Below are positions 42,326 through 50,338 of a DNA stretch of 64,000 bases, piece by piece; position 1 is the first letter of the stretch, and each line of letters opens with the position of its first letter. The stretch covers positions 1-64,000 of the forward strand of contig NZ_BAABJX010000042.1 of the NCBI RefSeq assembly GCF_039543525.1. The letters run 5' to 3'. The notes under the pieces were generated by a model, which saw only the letters and a program-made list of their open reading frames with translations, ran no database searches and was not told where the DNA came from. This stretch comes from Algivirga pacifica. Lineage in GTDB: Bacteria > Bacteroidota > Bacteroidia > Cytophagales > Flammeovirgaceae. The position numbers and the translations under genes were made by a program.

Positions 42326-42489
42326 TTTATCACGGTTCGTTGTTTATAAGCAGGAAAAAGCAGTGAACTGGTCCAAGAGTTCAAATTCCGAACGAGGCAC
42401 GAGTAAGGAATTGCTCTTGGACCAAGCGATTTACTACATCGGCTCCCCAAGGATGTATTTTCTACTTACATGAAACAAACCGTGATAAA
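42326..42489. repeat. ~164-bp palindromic repeat element
   Basis: Outer arms TTTATCACGGTTCGTTGTTT (42326-42345) and the matching complement ending at 42489 are joined by an inner hairpin GGTCCAAGAG (42370-42379) with CTCTTGGACC (42414-42423). A related half is at 52338-52400 (AGACTTTATCACG), pointing to a dispersed family. It lies between convergent genes. Confidence 0.8.
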
Positions 42490-42491
42490 GT

Positions 42492-43382
42492 CTATTGAAA
42501 ATTAAAAATTTTTCCAAAAACAGGCTTACTCCCTTCTTCTCCACAATCTCCTTCTCCAAAAACATTATCGCTAATCAGGTAGAGGATATCTCCGATGGGA
42601 GCAATGCCCTCTACATTAGTATTGTACCCCTTCTCTCCTTGGGTATTGATAGCTGCAGAAAAGTTATGTTGCCTAAAATCTGCTCTGGAAAGTTCTTCCT
42701 GAGTAGGCAGTCCATTGATTTGGGCTAAAGGAAGGATGTCCATACCATAAGTTCCTCTTTTACTTCTGAATAGATAAAGTTCGTTGGAGTTAGGCATGAG
42801 TGCCATATCCGTATACCTTTCTCCATCGGGAAGCTGCAGTAAGAACTCTTCATGATCTGCCAAGAGGCTTAAGGTGCATTGACCATTTTTCCATTCGATC
42901 TGAAAACAGTACAGAGAGGCTTCTGAGAACCAGAAGTTACTTTCCCTTAGCGCATATAGGATACCTCTTTTTTCATCGATTTCTAATCCTTCAATGCCTT
43001 TTCCTCTTTTGAAGTCCTGACATGGGCCGAAAGAGGAATCGACGTCCAAAGGGAGTTCTTTTCCGGTGTGGAGATCGAGTAGATGTATCGTATTGGATGC
43101 TTCATTGCTGAAGAATAAGTACTGTTGGTAGAGCGCAATCCCTTCGATGTCATACTCCTGATCGCTTAAAGTTAACGGAAGAATAGTAAGTGTTTCTGTA
43201 TCAGGGTAATATTTAAATACTGTCGCGCAGTTCTCAGACATAATGTATAAAGTGTCGTCCCTGCTATCCATGGCAGAAAGCTCGTATTGCTGATGCAATG
43301 CAGGAGGTAGTTCAGAAAAAAGAACCTCCTGGGCAGAGACCAAAGAGGGGAGAATACAGAAAAGTAACCACAGGTTTTTCAT
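42492..43382 (-). CDS. Secreted beta-propeller protein, phytase-like/esterase-like family
   Basis: The 296-residue protein has a signal peptide (to about 18, LVSAQ) and propeller-like blades containing the recurrent motif 'EGIA/EGLEI' (EYDIEGIALYQQYLFF, GIEGLEIDEKRGIL, NVEGIAPIG). This is the pattern of the 'esterase-like activity of phytase' or SdiA-regulated group, predicted six-bladed propellers of uncertain function. Two Cys in the last 25 residues (GEGDCGEEG) are near the C-terminus. It is not in an operon with its neighbours. Confidence 0.75.
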   Translation of the reverse strand: MKNLWLLFCILPSLVSAQEVLFSELPPALHQQYELSAMDSRDDTLYIMSENCATVFKYYPDTETLTILPLTLSDQEYDIEGIALYQQYLFFSNEASNTIHLLDLHTGKELPLDVDSSFGPCQDFKRGKGIEGLEIDEKRGILYALRESNFWFSEASLYCFQIEWKNGQCTLSLLADHEEFLLQLPDGERYTDMALMPNSNELYLFRSKRGTYGMDILPLAQINGLPTQEELSRADFRQHNFSAAINTQGEKGYNTNVEGIAPIGDILYLISDNVFGEGDCGEEGSKPVFGKIFNFQ

Positions 43383-43533
43383 AGGGAAAATACAATTAGA
43401 ATAAGGAATACTTGCAATTTATAAGTGTTTATGTGAAATAAAATTATTATTTATGTAATATTTCCAATATAATATTGTGGCATTTGATTGTCGTAATGGA
43501 AACCTATTAAACAACTAACAACGATTAAATAAC

Positions 43534-43788
43534 ATGCAACAAAACGTCAAACAATACTGGAAAGAGAACCTCTTTTACCTGGCTGTATTGCTGGGTATAT
43601 GGTTTTTGGTATCCTATGTTTTTGGAGTGCTGGCCGTAGAGCAATTGAACATGATTCAAATGGGAGGCTTTAAGCTAGGCTTCTGGTTTTCTCAGCAGGG
43701 GTCAATCTATGTCTTCGTAATCCTGATTTTTGTCTATGTCCGACTTATGAATCGACTGGACAAGAAATATAATCTAGAAGAAGACTAA
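43534..43788 (+). CDS. DUF4212 small subunit of sodium:solute symporter
   Basis: The 84-residue protein has two transmembrane helices (about 13-34 and 52-74) and the DUF4212 look, including FKLGFWFSQQGSIYVFVILI. Members are encoded immediately before a large sodium:solute symporter subunit of the VC_2705/ActP-like type, exactly as here (78 bases upstream), and are thought to be its partner. The gap between them holds a 35-base relic of the MITE-like repeat. Confidence 0.9.
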   Translation: MQQNVKQYWKENLFYLAVLLGIWFLVSYVFGVLAVEQLNMIQMGGFKLGFWFSQQGSIYVFVILIFVYVRLMNRLDKKYNLEED

Positions 43789-43822
43789 GAGCTTGTCTGA
43801 ATCAGTATTCTAAACAAGTTCT
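43788..43822. repeat. Termini-only relic of the MITE-like repeat
   Basis: AGAGCTTGTCTGAATCAGTATTCTAAACAAGTTCT combines the left and right terminal sequences of the 163-bp element with the interior deleted. Confidence 0.75.
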
Positions 43823-43865
43823 AAGTACTTAGAAAACGACACACACCACAACAACACACAAACTT

Positions 43866-45659
43866 ATGGATATTCAAACCTGGACCTACCTACTGGTAGG
43901 ACTATCATTTGCGCTTTATATCGGCATTGCGATCTGGTCCAAGGCCGGTTCAACCAAAGAGTTTTATGTAGCCGGAGGAGGTGTATCTCCACTGGCTAAC
44001 GGAATGGCTACGGCTGCCGACTGGATGTCAGCGGCTTCTTTTATTTCCATGGCTGGATTGATCTCCTTTATGGGATATGATGGAGGGGTATACCTGATGG
44101 GCTGGACCGGAGGGTATGTTTTGCTAGCCTTATTGCTGGCCCCTTACCTTCGTAAATTCGGAAAGTTTACGGTGCCGGATTTTATCGGCGATCGCTATTA
44201 TTCCAATGCAGCTCGTACTGTCGCAGTAATCTGTGCACTATTCGTTTCCTTTACTTATGTAGCAGGACAAATGAGGGGAGTAGGCGTTGTATTCTCCCGA
44301 TTCCTGGAAGTAGATATTAATACGGGAGTGGTCATTGGGATGATCATCGTTCTCTTCTATGCCGTATTGGGCGGTATGAAAGGGATCACGTATACGCAGG
44401 TGGCACAGTACTGTGTTCTGATCTTTGCATTTATGGTGCCGGCCATTTTTATTTCTATACAGATGACAGGGCACGTACTACCGCAACTGGGCTTTGGAGC
44501 AACTTTAAACGGTACGGATGTTTACTTATTGGATAAGTTGGATGGACTAAGTACTGATCTAGGCTTTGCAGCCTATACCAGTGGCTCCAAGAGTATGATT
44601 GACGTCTTTGCTATTACAGCGGCCTTGATGGTCGGAACAGCGGGATTGCCCCATGTGATTGTCCGTTTCTTTACGGTGCCTAGAGTAAAGGATGCACGTA
44701 TATCTGCAGGTTATGCCCTATTGTTCATAGCCATTCTGTATACCACTGCACCAGCAATTTCTGCTTTTGCCAGAACCAATTTATTACAAACCGTATCGAA
44801 TAAAGAATATAGCTTATTACCTTCTTGGTTTGCGAACTGGGAGAAGACGGGACTGATCGCCTGGACGGATAAAAACGGAGATGGCAAGATACAGTACACC
44901 GCAGGAGCAGCCTTGACGGGCAAGCCTGAATTTACAGAGCAACGAGGAGCAAATGGCGAACGCCTGCTAAGTAATGTGAATACGGCGACCACCAACGAAC
45001 TATATGTGGATCGTGATATTATGGTATTGGCCAATCCAGAGATTGCCCAATTGCCCAATTGGGTAATTGCATTAGTAGCTGCTGGAGGACTGGCTGCTGC
45101 ATTGTCTACGGCTGCAGGTTTACTTCTGGTAATCTCTACTTCGGTAGCGCACGACCTGATCAAAAAACAATTAAAGCCTAATATCTCTGATAAGGGAGAA
45201 TTATGGGCAGCAAGAATTGCCGCTGCTGGAGCAGTGGTGGTGGCAGGGTATTTTGGAATCAATCCACCAGATTTTGTAGCCGCAGTAGTCGCCCTCGCCT
45301 TTGGGTTAGCGGCAGCATCCTTCTTCCCGGCGATCATCATGGGGATCTTCTCCAAACGAATGAACAAGGAAGGTGCCGTGGCAGGTATGGTGGTCGGATT
45401 GACCGTTATGCTATTTTACATCTTGAAATATAAGTTCGGATTTTTGGGTGGAGGAACTAAAGAAGATTGGTGGTTTGGTGTATCTCCAGAAGGATTCGGA
45501 ACGATTGCCATGCTGATCAACTTTGCCGTATCTATGATCATCTCACGCTTTACACCAGCACCACCGGAGGAAGTAAGAGAGATGGTGGAACATATTCGTT
45601 ACCCAAAATCAGATGGTACGCCACGAGAGGAGGAGCCTTCTTCTGTGTTGGCCCATTAG
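43866..45659 (+). CDS. Sodium:solute symporter, acetate/monocarboxylate type
   Basis: The 597-residue protein has about 13 transmembrane helices and the SSS motifs, such as AADWMSAASFISMAGLIS, FIGDRYYSNAARTVAVICAL and GLAAALSTAAGLLLVISTS. A soluble insert at ~325-360 has a DKNGDGKIQY calcium-loop-like segment. It is homologous to the VC_2705/ActP group and follows the DUF4212 subunit. Just downstream is acs, so it most likely imports acetate or a related short acid that is then activated. Substrate is inferred from context. Confidence 0.92.
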   Translation: MDIQTWTYLLVGLSFALYIGIAIWSKAGSTKEFYVAGGGVSPLANGMATAADWMSAASFISMAGLISFMGYDGGVYLMGWTGGYVLLALLLAPYLRKFGKFTVPDFIGDRYYSNAARTVAVICALFVSFTYVAGQMRGVGVVFSRFLEVDINTGVVIGMIIVLFYAVLGGMKGITYTQVAQYCVLIFAFMVPAIFISIQMTGHVLPQLGFGATLNGTDVYLLDKLDGLSTDLGFAAYTSGSKSMIDVFAITAALMVGTAGLPHVIVRFFTVPRVKDARISAGYALLFIAILYTTAPAISAFARTNLLQTVSNKEYSLLPSWFANWEKTGLIAWTDKNGDGKIQYTAGAALTGKPEFTEQRGANGERLLSNVNTATTNELYVDRDIMVLANPEIAQLPNWVIALVAAGGLAAALSTAAGLLLVISTSVAHDLIKKQLKPNISDKGELWAARIAAAGAVVVAGYFGINPPDFVAAVVALAFGLAAASFFPAIIMGIFSKRMNKEGAVAGMVVGLTVMLFYILKYKFGFLGGGTKEDWWFGVSPEGFGTIAMLINFAVSMIISRFTPAPPEEVREMVEHIRYPKSDGTPREEEPSSVLAH

Positions 45660-45686
45660 CTTTGATTCAAGGCGTCTAAAACAGTA

Positions 45687-45849
45687 AGAGCTTGTTTGGA
45701 ATACTGATTTAGATAGAGAAAATTTCTATAGCCTGTTCAAATTGATTCAAATTTGAGAATAATAGTGGTTCTATTTGTCGAAAATTTGAGTCGATTTGAA
45801 CAGTGATTAGAGGAATTTTCTATCTGAAGACGTATTCCAAACAAGCTCT
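45687..45849. repeat. 163-bp MITE-like inverted repeat, copy B
   Basis: Inverted relative to copy A at 3271-3433 and identical in length; both share the terminal AGAGCTTGTTTGGAATACTGATT. It separates the symporter and acs genes, which would otherwise look like one operon. The 96 bases after it contain no clear promoter. Confidence 0.85.
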
Positions 45850-45945
45850 AAAGCAATACGGGATAAGTACAATTTCTTATCCTGTACTCTTATAGATAAT
45901 ACTAATAACAACTTCACACAAAATAATAGACAACCATAACAAGAC

Positions 45946-47853
45946 ATGAACTTAAAGATTCAAACATTAAGTGGGTATTTTCATGAATACCAAAAGAGCG
46001 TATTGGAACCAGAGAAATTTTGGGGGAGAATAGCAGAAACGTTCCATTGGAAAAAGAAATGGGATAATGTCGTTGACTGGAACTTTGAGGAACCTAGCGT
46101 AAAATGGTTTGTCAATGGTAAAATGAACATTACCGAAAACATGCTGGATCGTCACCTGTTTACCAGTGCAGACAAAACGGCTATCCTATGGGAGCCTAAT
46201 GACCCGAATGAAGCACACCGTACGATTACCTATCAGGAATTATATGACTTGGTATGTCAGTTCTCTAATACCTTGAAAGCGCAGGGTGTAGAAAAGGGCG
46301 ACCGTGTGATTATCTATATGCCAATGGTACCGGAGGCGGCAATCGCGATGATGGCTTGTGCCAGAATCGGTGCGGTACACTCGGTAGTATTTGCTGGATT
46401 CTCTTCTACGGCATTGGCAGACCGTATTAATGACTGTCAGGCGAAAATGGTCATTACCTCAGATGGAAATTTCCGTGGAGCGAAAAAAATCCCAGTGAAA
46501 TCTGTTGTAGATGAGGCATTGGAAAATACAACTTCTGTAGAAAAAGTGATCACCCTAAAGAGAACAGGAGAGGAGGTGACCATGAAAGAAGGAAGAGACC
46601 TATGGTGGCATGAGGCGATCCAAGGCAATGAAGGACCTTGTCCGGCAGAGGCCATGGACTCAGAAGATATGTTGTTCATTCTTTATACCAGTGGATCTAC
46701 GGGTAAGCCAAAAGGTGTGGTTCATACTTGTGGTGGCTATATGGTGTATACGCACTTTACCTTTACAAACGTATTCCAGTACCAGGCAGATGATATCTTC
46801 TGGTGTTCAGCGGACGTAGGATGGATCACAGGACATTCTTATATCGTCTACGGACCATTGCTGGCAGGAGCTTCTATGGTGATGTTTGAGGGAGTGCCAA
46901 CGTACCCAGGGCCAGACCGTTTCTGGCAGGTAATCGACAAATATAAAGTAAATCAGTTCTATACAGCACCAACAGCCATCAGGGCGTTACAGGCCTTCGG
47001 TCAGGAGCCATTGGAAGGGTATAGCCTATCCTCTCTGAAAGTATTGGGTACGGTAGGAGAGCCGATCAACGAAGAAGCATGGCACTGGTACCACGCTTTT
47101 GTAGGAAAAGGAAAATGTCCGATCGTGGATACTTGGTGGCAAACCGAGACAGGAGGGATTATGATCTCCCCAATCGCAGGAATTACGCCTACCAAGCCTT
47201 CTTATGCGACCTTGCCGTTACCAGGTATTCAGTTGACGATATTGGATGACCAAGGCAACGAACTAAAAGGGAATAGTGTAGAAGGAAACCTATGTGTGAA
47301 GTTCCCTTGGCCAAGTATGCTGCGCACGACTTATGGCGATCACGACCGTTGTAAGCAAGTATACTTCTCTATGTTTAAGGGATATTACTTTACCGGTGAC
47401 GGAGTGAAGCGTGATGAGGACGGATACTACCGTATCTTGGGTAGAGTGGATGATGTGATCAACGTATCAGGACATAGAATGGGTACTGCCGAGGTAGAAA
47501 ATGCCATCAACGAGCACCCTAAAGTGGTAGAGTCTGCCGTAGTAGGTTATGATCACGAGATCAAAGGACAAGGCATCTATGCCTATGTGATTGCTGATAC
47601 TACAGACCGTACCGAAGAGAACCTGATCAAGGAGATCAAGCTGACGGTATCCAATATCATCGGTCCAATTGCTCGTCCGGATAAGATCCAAATTGTAACA
47701 GGCTTACCGAAAACAAGATCGGGTAAGATCATGCGCCGTATCCTAAGAAAGATTGCCAACGGAGAAGTAAGCAACTTTGGAGATACCTCTACGTTGCTGG
47801 ATCCATCAGTAGTCGATCAGATTATTGAAGGAGCCCTTCAAAAGGCGGATTGA
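45946..47853 (+). CDS. acs: Acetyl-CoA synthetase
   Basis: The 635-residue enzyme is an AMP-forming acetyl-CoA synthetase. Key sites are YTSGSTGKPKGVVH (A3), WWQTETGGIMISP (A5), YYFTGDGVKRDEDGYYRILGRVDDVINVSGHR (A7/A8) and the C-terminal RSGKIMRR with Lys594, the site usually acetylated for regulation. Together with the upstream symporter and DUF4212 protein it forms an acetate uptake and activation module feeding acetyl-CoA into central metabolism. Confidence 0.97.
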   Translation: MNLKIQTLSGYFHEYQKSVLEPEKFWGRIAETFHWKKKWDNVVDWNFEEPSVKWFVNGKMNITENMLDRHLFTSADKTAILWEPNDPNEAHRTITYQELYDLVCQFSNTLKAQGVEKGDRVIIYMPMVPEAAIAMMACARIGAVHSVVFAGFSSTALADRINDCQAKMVITSDGNFRGAKKIPVKSVVDEALENTTSVEKVITLKRTGEEVTMKEGRDLWWHEAIQGNEGPCPAEAMDSEDMLFILYTSGSTGKPKGVVHTCGGYMVYTHFTFTNVFQYQADDIFWCSADVGWITGHSYIVYGPLLAGASMVMFEGVPTYPGPDRFWQVIDKYKVNQFYTAPTAIRALQAFGQEPLEGYSLSSLKVLGTVGEPINEEAWHWYHAFVGKGKCPIVDTWWQTETGGIMISPIAGITPTKPSYATLPLPGIQLTILDDQGNELKGNSVEGNLCVKFPWPSMLRTTYGDHDRCKQVYFSMFKGYYFTGDGVKRDEDGYYRILGRVDDVINVSGHRMGTAEVENAINEHPKVVESAVVGYDHEIKGQGIYAYVIADTTDRTEENLIKEIKLTVSNIIGPIARPDKIQIVTGLPKTRSGKIMRRILRKIANGEVSNFGDTSTLLDPSVVDQIIEGALQKAD

Positions 47854-47922
47854 TTTTAATTTTTAATGAAGAGTTTTTAATTATTAAGGAGTGGTTTTTA
47901 ATAATTGAAAATTCCTAGAACT

Positions 47923-47974
47923 GGTCGTAGCGTCCTCGCTACGACCTTTCCATATTTTGAGCGTCCTCGCTCAA
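47923..47974. repeat. Pair of TCCT-loop hairpins after acs
   Basis: GGTCGTAGCG-TCCT-CGCTACGACC (47923-47946) and TTGAGCG-TCCT-CGCTCAA (47957-47974) are perfect hairpins of the family seen at 54761-55168 and 56981-57004. They lie between the convergent acs and hemoglobin genes. Confidence 0.88.
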
Positions 47975-48017
47975 TAAATAATGTTGAAGGAGAAAGAGGT
48001 CTAATCGATAAAAAAAT

Positions 48018-48383
48018 CTATCGATTCAACACATCATCCTTCGTACTCATCGCAATCACCACCACCTCATCAATCAGCTCTTGCGCAACCTTAAGTTCTT
48101 GTAGTGTTGCTACCAAGTGCGTAGCCACAGCATTGAAGTGTGCTTCTTCCAGTTGCATATGGGCGTGGGCATCACGCATATTTTTACCAGTATAAGCCAT
48201 AGGAGCTCCAAAAGCATAAGCCAAAAAGGCTTTTTGTTTTCCCGCCTGAGTAGCCATATTCGTATTTTTGAAAAAGTGGCTGATGCTTTCATCGGCCAGT
48301 ACCTTGGAATAAAAAATGTCCACGGCTGCGTTTACGGCATCCATTCCTCCGATACGCTCAAAAAGTGTTTGTTGTTCTACCAT
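48018..48383 (-). CDS. Group I truncated hemoglobin
   Basis: The 121-residue protein matches the TrHbN type. LFERIGGMDAVNAAV starts the fold, Tyr25 (B10) in FYSKVL can contact bound ligand, and His73 in MRDAHAHM is the expected heme-binding proximal histidine; a second His lies in EEAHFNAV. Such proteins bind O2 or detoxify NO. The convergent arrangement with acs leaves only the hairpin repeats between them. No partner reductase is nearby. Confidence 0.95.
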   Translation of the reverse strand: MVEQQTLFERIGGMDAVNAAVDIFYSKVLADESISHFFKNTNMATQAGKQKAFLAYAFGAPMAYTGKNMRDAHAHMQLEEAHFNAVATHLVATLQELKVAQELIDEVVVIAMSTKDDVLNR

Positions 48384-48617
48384 AGTTCTTGAATGATTAA
48401 AGATGAATATTCCTATAATTTAATGGAATATTGTTGGAAAAGGAAATTATATTCTTGTTAGAAAGTCAATGTCTTCTGTAAAGGTAGGATAAAGCATAAA
48501 CTTGTAGTATTATCTGCTAAATAGTATAAAATACCTTACAAAGAATGCACTATTTAGCGCCTGCTTTCTATGTAAGGTATATATATTCTAGTGATTAAAC
48601 ATAATCTACCCGCGAAT

Positions 48618-49523
48618 ATGCTACAAAGTACAGAGGAATATATTAAGCATCTGGAACTTGAAAATGAAGCGCTGAAAGAACAGAATGCCTCTCAGCTTAG
48701 TATGTATGAGATGACTACTCTTTATCTAAAACGATTACAGGAGGAGCTGAGGGAGTCCGAGAAAAATCTTATAGCAACGAATAAAAAACTAACGGATAGT
48801 ATTAACTATGCTAAACACATTCAGGATGCTTTTGTCGTAGGCCATCATTCTCTACAGCAATTGATTCCTGAATCGTTTATTCTATACCTTCCTAAAGATA
48901 TTGTTAGTGGTGATTTTGTATGGACCCATCAACAGGGTAAAAGTATTTACTTGGGGGTGGGAGATTGTACTGGACATGGTGTTCCTAGGGCAATGCTTTC
49001 CATCTTTGTGATCAGTATGCTTAACCATATTGTCAGCCATTTTAACGTAGAAGATCCTGTATCTATTATAAGGCATTTGGATCGTTTAGTACAGGAGTAT
49101 GTATCGAATAAAACAGCAGACAGTGCCGAGTTAGCAATCATCAAGTATACTCCAGATGAAAAAACACTTGTTTATGCCGGAGCAAAACGTCCTTTGGTAC
49201 AAGTATGTAATGGGGAAATCATGGTGTATAAAGGGGCAAGGTATACCATCGGTTCTCCAGATAGAAGGATAGAAGATGTAGTGAATCATATCATTCATGT
49301 AAAGGAAGAAAGTATGTTCTATACTTTTTCCGATGGCTACTCGGATCAGTTTGGAGGTGAGAATGATCGTAAGCTTAACCGCAAAAGACTTTTTACACTT
49401 TTACAACATATAGCGGAAAAACCACTCAAAACACAAAAGAATAACCTTGCTGAGGTTTTGTTAAAATGGAAGGGACAAATACCTCAGACCGATGATATTG
49501 TCGTTACAGGACTTAAAATATAA
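48618..49523 (+). CDS. SpoIIE-type PP2C serine phosphatase
   Basis: From the ATG at 48618 (a GTG at 48591 is an alternative) the product is 301 residues. An N-terminal coiled coil (about 10-60, TEEYIKHLELENEALKEQ and RLQEELRESEKNLIATNKK) leads through SINYAKHIQDA into a PP2C-like domain with metal/catalytic motifs KDIVSGDFVW, GDCTGHGVPRAMLS and FYTFSDGYSDQFGG, ending TDDIVVTGLKI. It should dephosphorylate a serine on an anti-anti-sigma (STAS-like) partner. The next gene, 10 bases downstream, could be that partner. The input signal for the coiled coil is unknown. Confidence 0.9.
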   Translation: MLQSTEEYIKHLELENEALKEQNASQLSMYEMTTLYLKRLQEELRESEKNLIATNKKLTDSINYAKHIQDAFVVGHHSLQQLIPESFILYLPKDIVSGDFVWTHQQGKSIYLGVGDCTGHGVPRAMLSIFVISMLNHIVSHFNVEDPVSIIRHLDRLVQEYVSNKTADSAELAIIKYTPDEKTLVYAGAKRPLVQVCNGEIMVYKGARYTIGSPDRRIEDVVNHIIHVKEESMFYTFSDGYSDQFGGENDRKLNRKRLFTLLQHIAEKPLKTQKNNLAEVLLKWKGQIPQTDDIVVTGLKI

Positions 49524-49533
49524 ATTCGAACTT

Positions 49534-50004
49534 ATGGAAGTTTCAGAAGTAAAAATTACTGCTAGTGAGGTACTCCCTTTATTACCTTATAAATTCGAGG
49601 TAGTCATTCAGAAACCATATGGAAAAGTATTTTTGTTACCAGATGAAAGTATATTGATTTGTGAACTCACGAAGCAGTATGTTCCCATTGAGCAATTCAA
49701 GGAAATCTTTACGGAAATCAAGCCCTTTATTGAACAGTTTGGAATCAGGAAATTTGTCTTTGATAAGCAAAACTTACGTGTGTTTCATCAACCTTCAATG
49801 GAATGGTATTTCGTTAGCTGGAAAGAAGAAATGTATCGTAAGGGGCTTTCGGTACACCGCAAAGTATTGCCGCAGGATCAACCTGCTTTTAATCTTGCCG
49901 TAGAAGCAGGGAGAGCTAAGATTCTAGCCGAGTATAAGGAGAGTATCATCCATAGGCTGGATATACAGTATAAAGCAAGTGTACAGGAAGCAATAGAGAG
50001 TTAA
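49534..50004 (+). CDS. STAS-like/uncharacterised regulatory protein
   Basis: The ATG at 49534 gives 156 residues; a longer frame from 49492 overlaps the phosphatase and is less likely. The sequence has alternating strands and helices (FEVVIQKPYGKVFLLP, ILICELTKQYVPIEQFKEIF, IRKFVFDKQNLRVFHQ) and a final VHRKVLP turn that resemble SpoIIAA/STAS-type folds, with a two-helix tail. The placement right after a SpoIIE phosphatase fits a partner-switching pair, but homology is not certain. Confidence 0.6.
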   Translation: MEVSEVKITASEVLPLLPYKFEVVIQKPYGKVFLLPDESILICELTKQYVPIEQFKEIFTEIKPFIEQFGIRKFVFDKQNLRVFHQPSMEWYFVSWKEEMYRKGLSVHRKVLPQDQPAFNLAVEAGRAKILAEYKESIIHRLDIQYKASVQEAIES

Positions 50005-50069
50005 AGAGAATTAATGCTGAAGTATTATTCTCAGTTATCGTTGCTAGGGATGGACCCCAAAAGTATGCT

Positions 50070-50158
50070 AGTCCAAGAATTTTTCTTGGACTGGAAATGA
50101 CGAAAGTATTTGCTTTTGAGTTGTTATGAAATGGGTAACTTGAAAGCAAATACTTTCG
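50070..50158. repeat. Two perfect hairpins between convergent genes
   Basis: AGTCCAAGAA-TTT-TTCTTGGACT (50070-50092) is followed by a 16-bp stem CGAAAGTATTTGCTTT (50101-50116) with its complement at 50143-50158. A further weak hairpin GGCTA/TAGCC lies near 50229-50254. These occupy much of the 334-base gap between the STAS-like gene and the next minus-strand gene and may be terminators for both. Confidence 0.75.
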
Positions 50159-50338
50159 TTATTTTAGGTACAAAGCAACCACACCATGTAAGTAATGGTT
50201 GTGTTAACATACTTTTATAAAAAAATGAAAGGCTAACTGAGAATAGCTAGCCTTCTGATCTATTCACATATACTATGTACGAAGAGGGATGATATAGTTT
50301 TGATGAAGATCTTTTTTAATACTTGCCTTCAACAATGA

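Noticed and set aside
44711..45367. 218-codon minus-strand frame inside the symporter gene
   Set aside because: It is a shadow of a GC-richer membrane protein gene; low-complexity A/T/S composition and no domain.
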